From: Methanococcoides sp052057775
GTDB taxonomy: Archaea; Halobacteriota; Methanosarcinia; Methanosarcinales; Methanosarcinaceae
DNA: 64,000 bases
NCBI RefSeq assembly: GCF_052057775.1
Contig: NZ_CP195121.1
Location: 1,364,001 to 1,428,000 of the forward strand
Direction: 5' to 3'
In this document: one piece after another, positions 54,518-63,538 of the stretch
Numbering within the stretch: the first letter of the stretch is position 1
How the letters are laid out: each line of letters opens with the position of its first letter
Made by a program: the position numbers and the translations under genes
The notes under the pieces: model-generated
What the model was told of the DNA's origin: nothing
Database searches by the model: none
Seen by the model: the letters and a program-made list of their open reading frames with translations, nothing else

Positions 54518-56296
54518 TTAAATCTGCTCTATCTCTGTGAAGTCTTCTTCCTTTAGTTCTTTTGGTAATCTGAATGTGAATGTACTGCCCTTTCCGGTCT
54601 CACTTTCCACGGATATGCTTCCGCCCTGTCCGTCGATGATGCCCTTGATGATGGCAAGTCCAAGGCCGGTACCTCCTGCCTTTCTCGTGGCTGTGCTGTC
54701 CACCTGGTAGAACTTGTCGAATATCTTCTCACGCTTCTCAGGTGGTATTCCGATACCATTATCCTTCACTTTTGCCTCAAGGTAGTTTCCGGTGTCTGCT
54801 ACGCTGACCTGTACTTCTCCGTCATGTGGTGTGAACTTGATCGCATTCGTCAGGAGGTTCACAAAGACTCTGATAAGTTTGTCCTTGTCGGTCCTGATCG
54901 TAAGTCTCTCTTCCGGACATTCTACTTTGATATTGATTGCTTTATCCTTCGACTGCTTCTCAACTGTCTGGAGGGAAGTTTCAATGATCTCCCTGACATT
55001 TACATCTTCAGGATTGAACTTCATCCTGCCGGATTCGATCCTTGAGATGTCCAGCAGGTCATCCACCATCCTTGACTGGCGGTCGATATTCCTTATGATG
55101 AGGGCAAGCATCTCTTCTTTGACTTCCTGATCGCATTCAGTTTCCTTCAGGAATTCGCTGGAGGTCTTCATTGCGGTCAGTGGTGTCTTCAGTTCATGTG
55201 ATACCATTGACACGAAGTCGTTCTTGAGCCTGTCAAGCTCTTTCAGCTTCCGGTTTGCATTTTGCAGGTACTCGTTCGATCTCTCCAGTTCTGATGTCTT
55301 GCTTTTCACTTCGTCCTCAAGTGTCTTGTTCCAGGAGAACAGGATCAGCGCGATGAATGATCCTATGAAGAGGATGAATGCAACAGAGATCATTGCGAAA
55401 AGTCCCTGTTTCACGTATATTGACTGTACCAGGGATTCCACATACCAGAGGGGTGTAACAACACCTACGGACCATTGCTGGTTCTTCCATATCACGGGTT
55501 CGTAGGATATGATCTTCTTTTCCAGGAATCCATTCTCGTTCCTTTCCGAGAAAGTACCGCTACCCGAAAGTCCTTCGGTCTGCCTGCCGATTATCTCAAA
55601 GCGGCTGACATCCGGTTCGTTCACAATGTCGAAATAGTTCTTTCCGATAAGGTCTGTTTCAACACTGTCGTACAGGAGTCTTGCATCATCGTTGATCAGG
55701 TAGATATATCCTGCCGGATTTTCCGTTTTTATTGTCTCCTCCGCGATCTCATCGATCTCGATGACCGCTATAAAGGCACCCTCAAAGTCATCCTTGCCGA
55801 CATATACAGGTACCCAGACATAGATCGCCAGTTCTTTTTCGAATGTTGTCAGAGGGTCAGTGATGTATGTCTCACCTGTCTGCTGTACTATGTCAAATGC
55901 AATGCTTTTTTCATTTTCGTAAAGGTTGTATCCCAGCGGAGTGTTCTCTTCGGGATATCCTGAAACTATTGTTCCGTTCTCATTCACATATTCGATCACG
56001 TAGAAACCTTTTGATCTCTTGTATATGTTTTCGAACGTGTTTGTGAAATTATCATCAGGTATCTGGTGGGGTTGTATGGAAAGAACCTCCAGCATGGTGA
56101 CCTTTTCATTAAGGAAGGTCGTTATGCCGGTGGAGATCTGCTGTGCCTGTGATGTTTGGCCCTGCGTGAATTGGTCTATGAACTGCTCTTCGACCTCTGC
56201 ATTGGCCCTGATCCCCAAAAAAAGGATCGAGCTGATAAAGAGCATCGTTATGATAAGAACGATAGCTGCATTCCATCTGCTTTTTTTGGCAAACAT
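54518..56296 (-). CDS. dCache-domain membrane histidine kinase
   Basis: 592 residues. TM1 (near 12-30), an extracellular double-Cache sensor (about 35-300, with IYVWVPVYVGKDDFEGAFIA and GYIYLINDDARLLYDS), and TM2 (near 305-328) come first. A coiled coil, HisKA (MVSHELKTPLTAMKTSSEFL, near 375) and HATPase_c (NLLTNAIKFTPHDG; DNGIGIP; GGTGLGLAIIKG) follow. It detects an outside ligand and phosphorylates the response regulator encoded 31 bp upstream. Complete. Confidence 0.94.
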   Translation of the reverse strand: MFAKKSRWNAAIVLIITMLFISSILFLGIRANAEVEEQFIDQFTQGQTSQAQQISTGITTFLNEKVTMLEVLSIQPHQIPDDNFTNTFENIYKRSKGFYVIEYVNENGTIVSGYPEENTPLGYNLYENEKSIAFDIVQQTGETYITDPLTTFEKELAIYVWVPVYVGKDDFEGAFIAVIEIDEIAEETIKTENPAGYIYLINDDARLLYDSVETDLIGKNYFDIVNEPDVSRFEIIGRQTEGLSGSGTFSERNENGFLEKKIISYEPVIWKNQQWSVGVVTPLWYVESLVQSIYVKQGLFAMISVAFILFIGSFIALILFSWNKTLEDEVKSKTSELERSNEYLQNANRKLKELDRLKNDFVSMVSHELKTPLTAMKTSSEFLKETECDQEVKEEMLALIIRNIDRQSRMVDDLLDISRIESGRMKFNPEDVNVREIIETSLQTVEKQSKDKAINIKVECPEERLTIRTDKDKLIRVFVNLLTNAIKFTPHDGEVQVSVADTGNYLEAKVKDNGIGIPPEKREKIFDKFYQVDSTATRKAGGTGLGLAIIKGIIDGQGGSISVESETGKGSTFTFRLPKELKEEDFTEIEQI

Positions 56297-56327
56297 GAGA
56301 GGTCAGCACAATATGTGCGTTATAGTT

Positions 56328-56840
56328 TTAGTCCTGTGCTCTTCTTAACACTGTTTTGATTCTTGCTTTCAGCTCCTTCAGGTTGAAAGGCTTTGTCACG
56401 TAGTCATCTGCGCCAATACTAAGGCCGCCAACCTTGTCATCGATCTCTCCCTTTGCAGTGAGCATTATGACAGGTATGTCCTTGTAAGCCGGATCATCTT
56501 TCAGTCGTTTGCATACCTCAAAGCCATCCATGTCTGGCATCATTACATCGAGAAGTATCACGTCAGGGATGTCTGATCTTAACATCTCGAATGCCATAGA
56601 GCCGTTCTCTGCAGTGATCACATTATATCCGTCTGCTTCGAGTGCTCTTTTGGTAGCGATGACGGCATCCGGTTCATCATCCACAATAAGGATCATTTCC
56701 CTTGTATCTGAAAGGGCTGCTACCCTTTTTGCAACCTCTTCTTCAGGAGCAGAGAGCCTCGCTGCGATCTCTTTTGTGCTAATGTCGGGCTGTTCCTCAA
56801 GAAGTTTCAGGATGTCTTTGTCAAGCGTTTCCTTTTTCAT
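56328..56840 (-). CDS. response regulator with N-terminal HTH and C-terminal receiver
   Basis: 170 residues. The N-terminal 45 residues look like a winged helix-turn-helix half (LDKDILKLLEEQPDISTKEI then AARLSAPEEEVAKRV). The receiver follows: ILIVDDEPDAV, phospho-acceptor Asp in VILLDVMMPDMDGFE (near residue 98), and the switch Lys in DDYVTKPFNL. This order is the reverse of most bacterial regulators. The ATG at 56840 has GTGGT before it. First gene of the operon. Confidence 0.88.
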   Translation of the reverse strand: MKKETLDKDILKLLEEQPDISTKEIAARLSAPEEEVAKRVAALSDTREMILIVDDEPDAVIATKRALEADGYNVITAENGSMAFEMLRSDIPDVILLDVMMPDMDGFEVCKRLKDDPAYKDIPVIMLTAKGEIDDKVGGLSIGADDYVTKPFNLKELKARIKTVLRRAQD

Positions 56841-56991
56841 ATATACCACAACTTTGAAATATGGATAATTATTAAAGGATGATATTATTAAAGCCTTTCT
56901 AAATATAAGAAGGTCTCTTCATATTTTGAATTGACCAGCCAATTATTAGAAAGTCTTATAAGTCATAATTGTATATTTTAAGTTGATACTA

Positions 56992-57273
56992 ATGGATGGA
57001 CTTGAAAAAATATTCGGAAAGACAGCGCAGATAACTGTTCTGAAAAACCTCATTCACCATAAAGGTGAATCTACGTATCTGTCAGGTATTGCGGATGAGA
57101 CCGGTCTTTCCCACTCAAGTGTTGCAAGGGTCATCGAACCCCTTCTCAATGCGAACATCGTCACAGAGAAACGCCTTGGTAAGCAGATACGCACCTTTAG
57201 CTTGAACCTTGATAACGAGCTTACATTACTTATACTTGACTTCTACGATGATCTGGCTAAGATGGAAGTTTGA
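56992..57273 (+). CDS. winged helix-turn-helix regulator
   Basis: 93 residues. The HTH reads KTAQITVLKNLIHHKGESTY (helix 1 region), SGIADETGLSHSSVARVIEP (recognition helix near 42) and a wing in VTEKRLGKQIRTFSLN. MarR/ArsR-like fold; no metal-binding Cys. A TATA-like ATTGTATATTT lies about 20 bases ahead, so it may be leaderless. It is divergent from the response regulator, 150 bp away, and may regulate that operon or the ABC operon on its other side. Confidence 0.8.
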   Translation: MDGLEKIFGKTAQITVLKNLIHHKGESTYLSGIADETGLSHSSVARVIEPLLNANIVTEKRLGKQIRTFSLNLDNELTLLILDFYDDLAKMEV

Positions 57274-57369
57274 TTATAGTCCGGAATGTATTGGTTTTAC
57301 TGATCCTTTATGTTCTGCTGATCCGTCTATCTTATAGTTTTAATTTGAGTTCATAATCCTATCGTATCT

Positions 57370-58158
57370 TTAGTTTTGCTTACCTTTTTCTGGTTCATCC
57401 ATTGTTCCCGGCAATACGTCTTCTTTGAAGCGGTCTTCGATCTCTTCTTCAGGATCCTCCTCAGCATCATCTTCCAGATCGATATCCTCGATATCCTCTA
57501 TGTATGTGTAATCACTTTCCCTGGCGCTTGCTGAAGCTGTACTTCCAAGCAGGTTGTAGGCAAGTAATCCGGAAAGCTTTGCGAGCGCGTTCATGATGTG
57601 CAGTGAGACAAATCCCAGAAGCAGTCCTCCGGTCATCATAACCAGTGATAATCCTAAAGTTTCTACTTTGAAGAATCCGAAATCAACGTAACCTGTGTTG
57701 TAGATAAAAGGCACTGATATCAATACCAGTGTGGATACAAGGAGAGTGAAGAAGACTATCAGTGTAAAGATGCCAAGCGGGAACTTGATAAAGAGGAAGA
57801 CCAGTCCTTTCCATGTAACCGGGTTGAAGATATATCCTTTCAGTTTCTCTGAGACCTTCTGGTTCGAGATCTTCCTTGGTTCCATCGGTGGTATGTCAAT
57901 TCCAAGCAGCCAGATGGCAAGCTGCCTCTCAAAGGATGCCAGCTCCCACCATGCCACAAGCATCAAAAGCAGGATGGGGATCCCGATAAGTGTTATTGAC
58001 AGCCCCAGTCCCATTGAGAGACCGGTCACAAGGAATATGAAATAAGCTGTCCCAAGCGGGAAAGAGAACAACAGGTATGTGAGGTTCAGGTAGGTCTGTT
58101 TACGAGTGACCACACCAAAGAAGTCTCTTATCATACTGTTCATTCCTCTTTCTTTCAT
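57370..58158 (-). CDS. sensor-domain (PF13796-like) membrane protein
   Basis: 262 residues. Four membrane segments are paired around two WWELASFERQLAIWLLG / LFIKFPLGIFTLIVF blocks, the pattern of the putative sensor domain usually fused to histidine kinases. Here it is free-standing and ends in a long acidic tail (DIEDIDLEDDAEEDPEEEIE). AAAGGATGGGG precedes the ATG at 58158; later ATGs at 58143 and 58134 are possible. Last gene of the ABC operon. Confidence 0.8.
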   Translation of the reverse strand: MKERGMNSMIRDFFGVVTRKQTYLNLTYLLFSFPLGTAYFIFLVTGLSMGLGLSITLIGIPILLLMLVAWWELASFERQLAIWLLGIDIPPMEPRKISNQKVSEKLKGYIFNPVTWKGLVFLFIKFPLGIFTLIVFFTLLVSTLVLISVPFIYNTGYVDFGFFKVETLGLSLVMMTGGLLLGFVSLHIMNALAKLSGLLAYNLLGSTASASARESDYTYIEDIEDIDLEDDAEEDPEEEIEDRFKEDVLPGTMDEPEKGKQN

Positions 58159-58214
58159 AGTACCCCATCCTTTACTCTATTCTTTCTATTTTTATTTATA
58201 TCTTTATTATTTTC

Positions 58215-58460
58215 TTAATCCATTGCAACTTTCTGTGCGATCCTTTTCGTTATTCTGATGAAGAAATAGATCAACGCTCCGATCAACTGAGCAAATATTA
58301 TTATAATTACCCATATGAGCTTATCATTACCCTGTGACGGCTCGTTCATTGCACAGTTGACAAGCATCCAGAGCCAGAACAATGTACCTGCTATTGCCAG
58401 TACTCCAAATGTCAGGAACAATATTGCGTTTATCTGGAAAAATATCCAGCTGTCAATCAT
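58215..58460 (-). CDS. PLDc_N-type small membrane protein
   Basis: 81 residues with two membrane spans (FFQINAILFLTFGVLAIAGT and KLIWVIIIIFAQLIGALIYF). The short WLWMLVNCAMNEPSQGNDKL loop is the PLDc_N pattern, seen in small regulators and at the start of cardiolipin synthases. The ATG at 58460 follows AGGAT; a GTG nine bases earlier is in frame. It may be a membrane accessory of the transporter or sensor around it. Confidence 0.82.
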   Translation of the reverse strand: MIDSWIFFQINAILFLTFGVLAIAGTLFWLWMLVNCAMNEPSQGNDKLIWVIIIIFAQLIGALIYFFIRITKRIAQKVAMD

Positions 58461-58511
58461 CGCATTCACATCCTATTTTTTTCATTGATCTATAACTTCA
58501 TCTTCCATTTT

Positions 58512-59732
58512 TCAATCATGTCTCAATGCATCCACAGGTTTCATCTTCGCAGCTTTGTTAGCAGGGTAGGCACCTGCTATCAGACCGACAATTATGGATA
58601 CCACGAAACCTGCGAATATCTTCCCTGCTGGAAGGACCACTGGCAGGCTCATGAAGGTGGCAGCACCAAAAGCTCCAGCGCATCCGAGGATGACCCCAAG
58701 CACACCTCCGATGGTTCCCACAACAGCAGATTCAACAATGAACATCGTCAGCACATCATAGTTTGAGTAACCGATAGCTTTCATCAGCCCTATCTCAGAT
58801 GTGCGTTCTGTGACCGTGACCAGCATTATGTTCATGATACCAATAGAACCAACCACCAGTGAGATCAGGGCAACTGCTGTCAGAAGTGCAGTAAGGGCAT
58901 CTGAAAGGCTTCCGGCCTCTTCGAGTAACTCCTGCTGGTCAACAATGAAGTAGGGTTTCACGTCATCCTTTTCCATATCCCTTGATGATATTCCCAGATA
59001 TCTTCCAAGGCGTTTGTCGATCTCCTCCGAGGTCTCGCTAACGGTATCTATGGATTCACCTTCTGCGAATATGCCTGAATAATCGTCCACAGAGAGGATC
59101 TCGTTCATGGTGCTTATCGGGATGAAAATGCGGTTGTCAGGGTTCATTCCTGTTGAGATCATACTGGCTTCGGATTTTTCCACTATTCCTTTTACCTGGA
59201 AGGTCTGCGTAATGATCTCCCCATCTCTTGTCCGGAACGTTATGTCAATTGAGTTCTTATTGGCAAGTGTTCGGTCAAATGTGTCAACGGAGATGTCATT
59301 TCCAATGACGGCAACATACTGGTCATTGTCCTTGAGGAAATTTCCTTCACTAAGCCGAAGGTTGGCGACCTCATCATAGTCGCCAGCAACCCCCATGATC
59401 GTCACTCTTCTCGAGTCAGACATGTATGTCACCTCAGCAACCTGTTCATTGAGAGGGGAAGCTCTCACAACTCCGGGTGTGTTCCTGACGACCTCCAGTT
59501 CATTATCAAAAAGGATATTCGGCTCATTTGTCCCGACATATATGAAGTTCGATCCAATTGTCCCGATCTCCTCATCAAAGTACTGGTTAAAACTTGCACC
59601 AATAGCAACATTTGCTATAACTGCAGCTACTCCTATTACAATTCCCAGGGTTGTCAGGGTGGAACGAAGCTTTGAGCTGAATATGCTTCCTGTTGCGATC
59701 TCAAGTGACTGCCTGAGGCTGACCATGTCCAT
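58512..59732 (-). CDS. MacB/FtsX-type ABC transporter permease
   Basis: 406 residues. TM1 near 22-45 is followed by a large extracytoplasmic domain (about 48-275, MacB_PCD) and three C-terminal spans with TERTSEIGLMKAIGYSNYDV (near 312), the FtsX coupling motif. Such systems move lipoproteins, peptides or act as mechanical signal units instead of ordinary importers. It starts ATG at the TGATG overlap with the preceding gene's stop and ends DALRHD. Partner of the ATPase at 61 kb. Confidence 0.92.
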   Translation of the reverse strand: MDMVSLRQSLEIATGSIFSSKLRSTLTTLGIVIGVAAVIANVAIGASFNQYFDEEIGTIGSNFIYVGTNEPNILFDNELEVVRNTPGVVRASPLNEQVAEVTYMSDSRRVTIMGVAGDYDEVANLRLSEGNFLKDNDQYVAVIGNDISVDTFDRTLANKNSIDITFRTRDGEIITQTFQVKGIVEKSEASMISTGMNPDNRIFIPISTMNEILSVDDYSGIFAEGESIDTVSETSEEIDKRLGRYLGISSRDMEKDDVKPYFIVDQQELLEEAGSLSDALTALLTAVALISLVVGSIGIMNIMLVTVTERTSEIGLMKAIGYSNYDVLTMFIVESAVVGTIGGVLGVILGCAGAFGAATFMSLPVVLPAGKIFAGFVVSIIVGLIAGAYPANKAAKMKPVDALRHD

Positions 59733-60976
59733 CAATCCTGAATTTTGTCCTGTTTCTTCTTCCTGTAGACCAAGAGGCTGGATCCTGCAACGATCACAAG
59801 TCCAAATGCAGTGGCTGCAGTTGTGGCGCCGCTTCCATTATTTTCCTCAGTGATCTCAAAGCTGCCGATCTCTTCAGAGATGGAGTGCTCGTTAAAACCG
59901 TTCCTGTAGTCTGCTGTCAGTGTAAGTGGCGTAAGTGTTTTTTCATCTGCCACCACTGCTGTGAACTCGATGGTAAAGAGCTCATCAGGTTTCATGGTCC
60001 CGACAAAATACTCTGCTGGTGAGAACTTTACTCCTTCTGCTTCAGGCCTGATGCTTACGGATGAGAGTGTATTCGGATGAAGGTTAGCCACATCGAACTG
60101 GATCTTGCCTTCTCCGTTGACAAGTGTCATAGGCTTGGAAGGGATCATCTTGAGGGCCGAACTGTCAACAGTGATTGGAACTCTCCAGTTGTTATTGTAC
60201 GCATGTGAGTTTCCGATAACAGAGAGGTCAAGATAGTATGTTCCGTCCGGAGTATCCTCGGGGGCCTCTATGTTGAATGTCAGTGTGGCCGAATTACCCG
60301 GTCCGATGATGCCTGCTTCCTGAACTCCGCTGGTTACAAGGATGCTGGATCCTGAAAGGGAAGCAGACTGGATGCGTGCATTGGTATCGTAGTCCTTGCC
60401 TTCGAACGTTATAGTGTTCTGTGTGGCACTGTTGGTGAGTGTAAAACTGATCATCCCTGTATCACTCGGGCTGAAAACTCCCGGATAAGCTTTGACCTCT
60501 TCCAGTTCAAGTGTTCCCCTGCTTTCAAATGTCGTAGATCCTACTTTCATCTCAAAAGTGTTCTTTAACCAGGAGCTGTCACTATCGCTTCTGTAGTACA
60601 CATCAAAAGTAGCGGTTCCAGGCTTCGCATTTTCATCAACGTAAAGGCGGTATTCCTGCACGGATGCACTGCCGGGTGAAAGGATACCGATATTTTTAAT
60701 AGCGTTGTTTTCGGAATCCAGGGAGAGTGGGTATTCGGGTACCAGCTTGATAGATACATCATCGGATTGTCCTGACCGATAGTTTTCGACCTTTATCCAG
60801 ACATCAACGTATTGTCCTATCTCTGCCGGATATGGTTCGTACTTCTGCACATCCACATCAAGGCTTGTGACACTGCTTTCCTGTGCAGATACAGGGCTGA
60901 GCATACATGTGAGCACCATCAACAGGACCACAAGTGAGGGGAATTCTTTTGTTATCTTCAGGTTACTTCTTTGCAT
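59732..60976 (-). CDS. secreted COG1361-type S-layer-like protein with C-terminal anchor
   Basis: 414 residues. A signal peptide (EFPSLVVLLMVLTCMLSPVS) is followed by several beta-sandwich repeats of CARDB/NPCBM-like pattern (ADVWIKVENYRSGQSD-type stretches). A C-terminal span (TAATAFGLVIVAGSSLLVYR) with a basic tail ends it. It is sandwiched between the ABC ATPase and permease genes, a common archaeal arrangement. It probably acts as an exported partner of the transporter. AAGGTGATC three bases before the ATG at 60976 fixes the start. Confidence 0.86.
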   Translation of the reverse strand: MQRSNLKITKEFPSLVVLLMVLTCMLSPVSAQESSVTSLDVDVQKYEPYPAEIGQYVDVWIKVENYRSGQSDDVSIKLVPEYPLSLDSENNAIKNIGILSPGSASVQEYRLYVDENAKPGTATFDVYYRSDSDSSWLKNTFEMKVGSTTFESRGTLELEEVKAYPGVFSPSDTGMISFTLTNSATQNTITFEGKDYDTNARIQSASLSGSSILVTSGVQEAGIIGPGNSATLTFNIEAPEDTPDGTYYLDLSVIGNSHAYNNNWRVPITVDSSALKMIPSKPMTLVNGEGKIQFDVANLHPNTLSSVSIRPEAEGVKFSPAEYFVGTMKPDELFTIEFTAVVADEKTLTPLTLTADYRNGFNEHSISEEIGSFEITEENNGSGATTAATAFGLVIVAGSSLLVYRKKKQDKIQD

Positions 60977-60986
60977 TATGATCACC

Positions 60987-61694
60987 TTAATTGTTCTCAA
61001 TATAGCCGTCCTTTACATGGATCGTCCTGTCAGCATATTCAGAGGTCTCAGGGTCGTGAGTGATCATGATTATCGTACTTCCTTTCCTGTGAAGGTCTGA
61101 AAAGAGTTGCATGATCTCAACGCTTGTTTTTGAATCAAGATTTCCTGTAGGCTCATCTGCAAGGATTATGGCCGGATCGTTGATCAGTGCCCGTGCAATG
61201 GCAACTCTCTGGGATTGTCCTCCTGATAGCTCGGTAGGTTTGTGGTGCATGCGTTCTGAAAGTCCCACGAGATCGAGCAGCTTCCGGGCACGCTTATCCA
61301 TGTCGGTATTCGGCCGGTGGTTTGCATAGGTTGGCAAAAGAACGTTCTGGAGGGCAGAGAGCCTGGAGACAAGGTTGAAGTTCTGGAAAACGAACCCTAT
61401 CTCCATTCCCCTGAGCTTTGCCAGTTCGGTATCGGAGATCCTGTTGATGTCCATCCCCATGACCATCACATGTCCGGCAGTGGGCCTGTCAAGACATCCA
61501 AGCATGTTCATAAGAGTACTTTTTCCGGAACCCGAAGGTCCCATTATTGCTACGAATTCCCCTTTTTTAATTTTGATGTTTATGTCATGAAGTATGGGAA
61601 CCTCAACATCTGTCAAGTAGTAGCTCTTTTTCAAACCAATTGTTTCGATAACAGTCTCTTTTTCCTGTTTGTCCTGATCAGCCAGAATGCCCAT
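60987..61694 (-). CDS. MacB/LolD-type ABC transporter ATPase
   Basis: 235 residues. Walker A MGPSGSGKSTLMNMLGCLD (near residue 51), signature LSGGQSQRVAIARALINDP (near 155), Walker B IILADEPTGNLDSKT and the H-loop MITHDPE. First gene of the operon, running into the COG1361 and permease genes. AGAGGTG precedes the ATG. Energises the permease on the cytoplasmic side. Confidence 0.96.
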   Translation of the reverse strand: MGILADQDKQEKETVIETIGLKKSYYLTDVEVPILHDINIKIKKGEFVAIMGPSGSGKSTLMNMLGCLDRPTAGHVMVMGMDINRISDTELAKLRGMEIGFVFQNFNLVSRLSALQNVLLPTYANHRPNTDMDKRARKLLDLVGLSERMHHKPTELSGGQSQRVAIARALINDPAIILADEPTGNLDSKTSVEIMQLFSDLHRKGSTIIMITHDPETSEYADRTIHVKDGYIENN

Positions 61695-62049
61695 TGCAAC
61701 ACCTCTCTCTATCTACAAACCCGTCTATATATCGACAAGTCTTGGTATGACTACATTACAATTTAAACTTTCCTATATTTCGACAGGTCTGAGAACCTGG
61801 AGTATCTTCAGGTTAATATCAGGAATAAGTTAGAACTCAAAGGGAAATTCCTGGAATGGGTGGATAAGAACAGAACAAAACAGGAATGAAGTGACTATTA
61901 AAAAATCAAAAAAAGAAGAAAATAAAAATAAAAATAAAAAGAATAAAAGAAAATAAACAAAAAGAACAAAAAATAAGAAAACCAGTAGCACGAATTCCAG
62001 ACACAAATCTAAAATAATTAGAATTTTGGCAAAAAGAACGTAAGAAGGA
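61695..62049. other. gene-free spacer with an A-rich tract
   Basis: 61900-61985 is made almost only of AAAAT/AAAAG units. Frames across it give low-complexity peptides and are not called. The convergent-free gap lies between thiC and the ABC operon. Confidence 0.6.
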
Positions 62050-63339
62050 TCAATTTTCCTTCTGCCTGCTTTCCTCAAGCGCGCTCTTGACGATCTTCAT
62101 TGCGCAAAGTTCACCACACATTGAACATGCATCGCTTCCGGTGTATCTGCTTTCCCTGATATTACGTGCCCTTTCAGTGTCAATAGCAGTTGCATACTGT
62201 GTATCCCAGTCAAGCTCTGCACGGGCCCTTGCCATCCTTTCGTCTACTGCTCTTGCCCGTTCCTTCTGTCCGTCACGGGTAAGGTCGGCAGCATGAGCTG
62301 CTATTCTGGTAACGGTAGCTCCTTCACGAATATCCTCGGCTGTTGGCAGTGCAAGGTGTTCTGCGGGTGTGGTCATACATAGGAAGTCTGCACCGCACAT
62401 ACCGGCAAGTGTGCCGCCGATAGCTCCTGTAATATGGTCATAGCCAGGTGCAATATCAGTGACAAGGGGGCCGAGCAGGTACAGTGGTGCTTCGTGGCAG
62501 AGCTCTTTCATCGCTCTTACACTGAGCTCAACCTCATTGAGAGGTACGTGTCCGGGTCCTTCTACAAAAGTCTGTACGTTTGATTGTCTTGCTTTGCTCA
62601 CAAGTTCTCCGAGAGTTATGAATTCCATGAACTTCGGTCCGTCGGATGCATCATGGATACATCCAGGTCTCATTCCATCACCCAGACTTAATGTAAGGTC
62701 ATATTCCTTTGCTATCTCTACAAGATAGTCATACTCGGCATAGAATGGATTCTCCTGTTCGTTGTGTATCATCCATGCAAAGGTGAATGAACCGCCACGG
62801 CTGACCATGTTCGTGATCCTGTCGCTGTTCTTGAGCCTTTCAATTGCATTGTAGTTGACACCTGCATGTACGGTTACAAAATCAACTCCATCCTCGGCAT
62901 GTTTGCGTACTGCGTTGAACATGTCATCGGATGTCATATCAACGACCGTCTTGTGGGAAGCCGCAGCCTGGTATATCGGGACGGTGCCTATTGGTACATC
63001 CACTGCATCCATGATCCTTGAGCGTATCAGGTCAAGGTCACCACCTGTGGAAAGGTCCATTATCGTGTCAGCACCATATTCTACAGCGACCTTTGCTTTC
63101 TCGACTTCGTCATCAATGTCCACAAAGTCCCTGGAGGTTCCTATATTTGCGTTGATCTTCACGCTCATGTATTTCCCGATGCCAAAAGGTCGGGATTTTC
63201 CCTTGACGTTCCGGGGGATCGTCACAAGGCCTTTTGCAACACAGGATCTAACCGTATCTGCATCGATGCCTTCCACTTCTGCAACACTTTTGATCTCAGG
63301 AGTGATAAGGCCCTTCTTTGCATCTTCCATTAATGTCAT
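62050..63339 (-). CDS. thiC: phosphomethylpyrimidine synthase
   Basis: 429 residues. It converts aminoimidazole ribotide to HMP phosphate for thiamine. Typical segments are PFGIGKYMSVKINANIGTSR (near residue 50), DLSTGGDLDLIRSRI, FVEGPGHVPLNEVELS and the C-terminal FeS motif CSMCGELCAMK (CxxCxxxxC). The length matches the archaeal form. GGAG lies five bases ahead of the ATG. No TPP riboswitch is seen upstream; a palindrome at 63400 may be the control site. Confidence 0.97.
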   Translation of the reverse strand: MTLMEDAKKGLITPEIKSVAEVEGIDADTVRSCVAKGLVTIPRNVKGKSRPFGIGKYMSVKINANIGTSRDFVDIDDEVEKAKVAVEYGADTIMDLSTGGDLDLIRSRIMDAVDVPIGTVPIYQAAASHKTVVDMTSDDMFNAVRKHAEDGVDFVTVHAGVNYNAIERLKNSDRITNMVSRGGSFTFAWMIHNEQENPFYAEYDYLVEIAKEYDLTLSLGDGMRPGCIHDASDGPKFMEFITLGELVSKARQSNVQTFVEGPGHVPLNEVELSVRAMKELCHEAPLYLLGPLVTDIAPGYDHITGAIGGTLAGMCGADFLCMTTPAEHLALPTAEDIREGATVTRIAAHAADLTRDGQKERARAVDERMARARAELDWDTQYATAIDTERARNIRESRYTGSDACSMCGELCAMKIVKSALEESRQKEN

Positions 63340-63399
63340 TGTTACTCCAAATAGTGATTTTTAGAATGATCGTAGGCGTTCTTAGGAATCAATACAGCA

Positions 63400-63421
63400 A
63401 TGATACATATATATGTTTCAT
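63400..63421. promoter_or_regulatory. palindrome over a TATA box before thiC
   Basis: ATGATACATATATATGTTTCAT is a near-perfect 22-bp palindrome whose centre (ACATATATATGT) is itself TATA-like. It lies 60-80 bases before thiC and 120 before the stress-protein gene. It could be the binding site of a thiamine repressor of the ThiR kind. Confidence 0.45.
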
Positions 63422-63538
63422 AGTCCCTGCATTCCTATCTCTTTTTATGTTTTGGGAAAGTTCATATATCAGTGAGGTCAATATTTATGTATACAGGTGC
63501 GCTATGCACGTCTAACAGATCAACAAGGGGGTAATTGT

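Noticed and set aside
61830..62078. Phe/Leu-rich minus-strand frame before thiC
   Set aside because: Product of the A-rich tract; no start signal or domain.
63340..63500. TPP riboswitch before thiC
   Set aside because: The conserved CTGAGA and ACCTGATCTGG-type elements are not found on the thiC strand.
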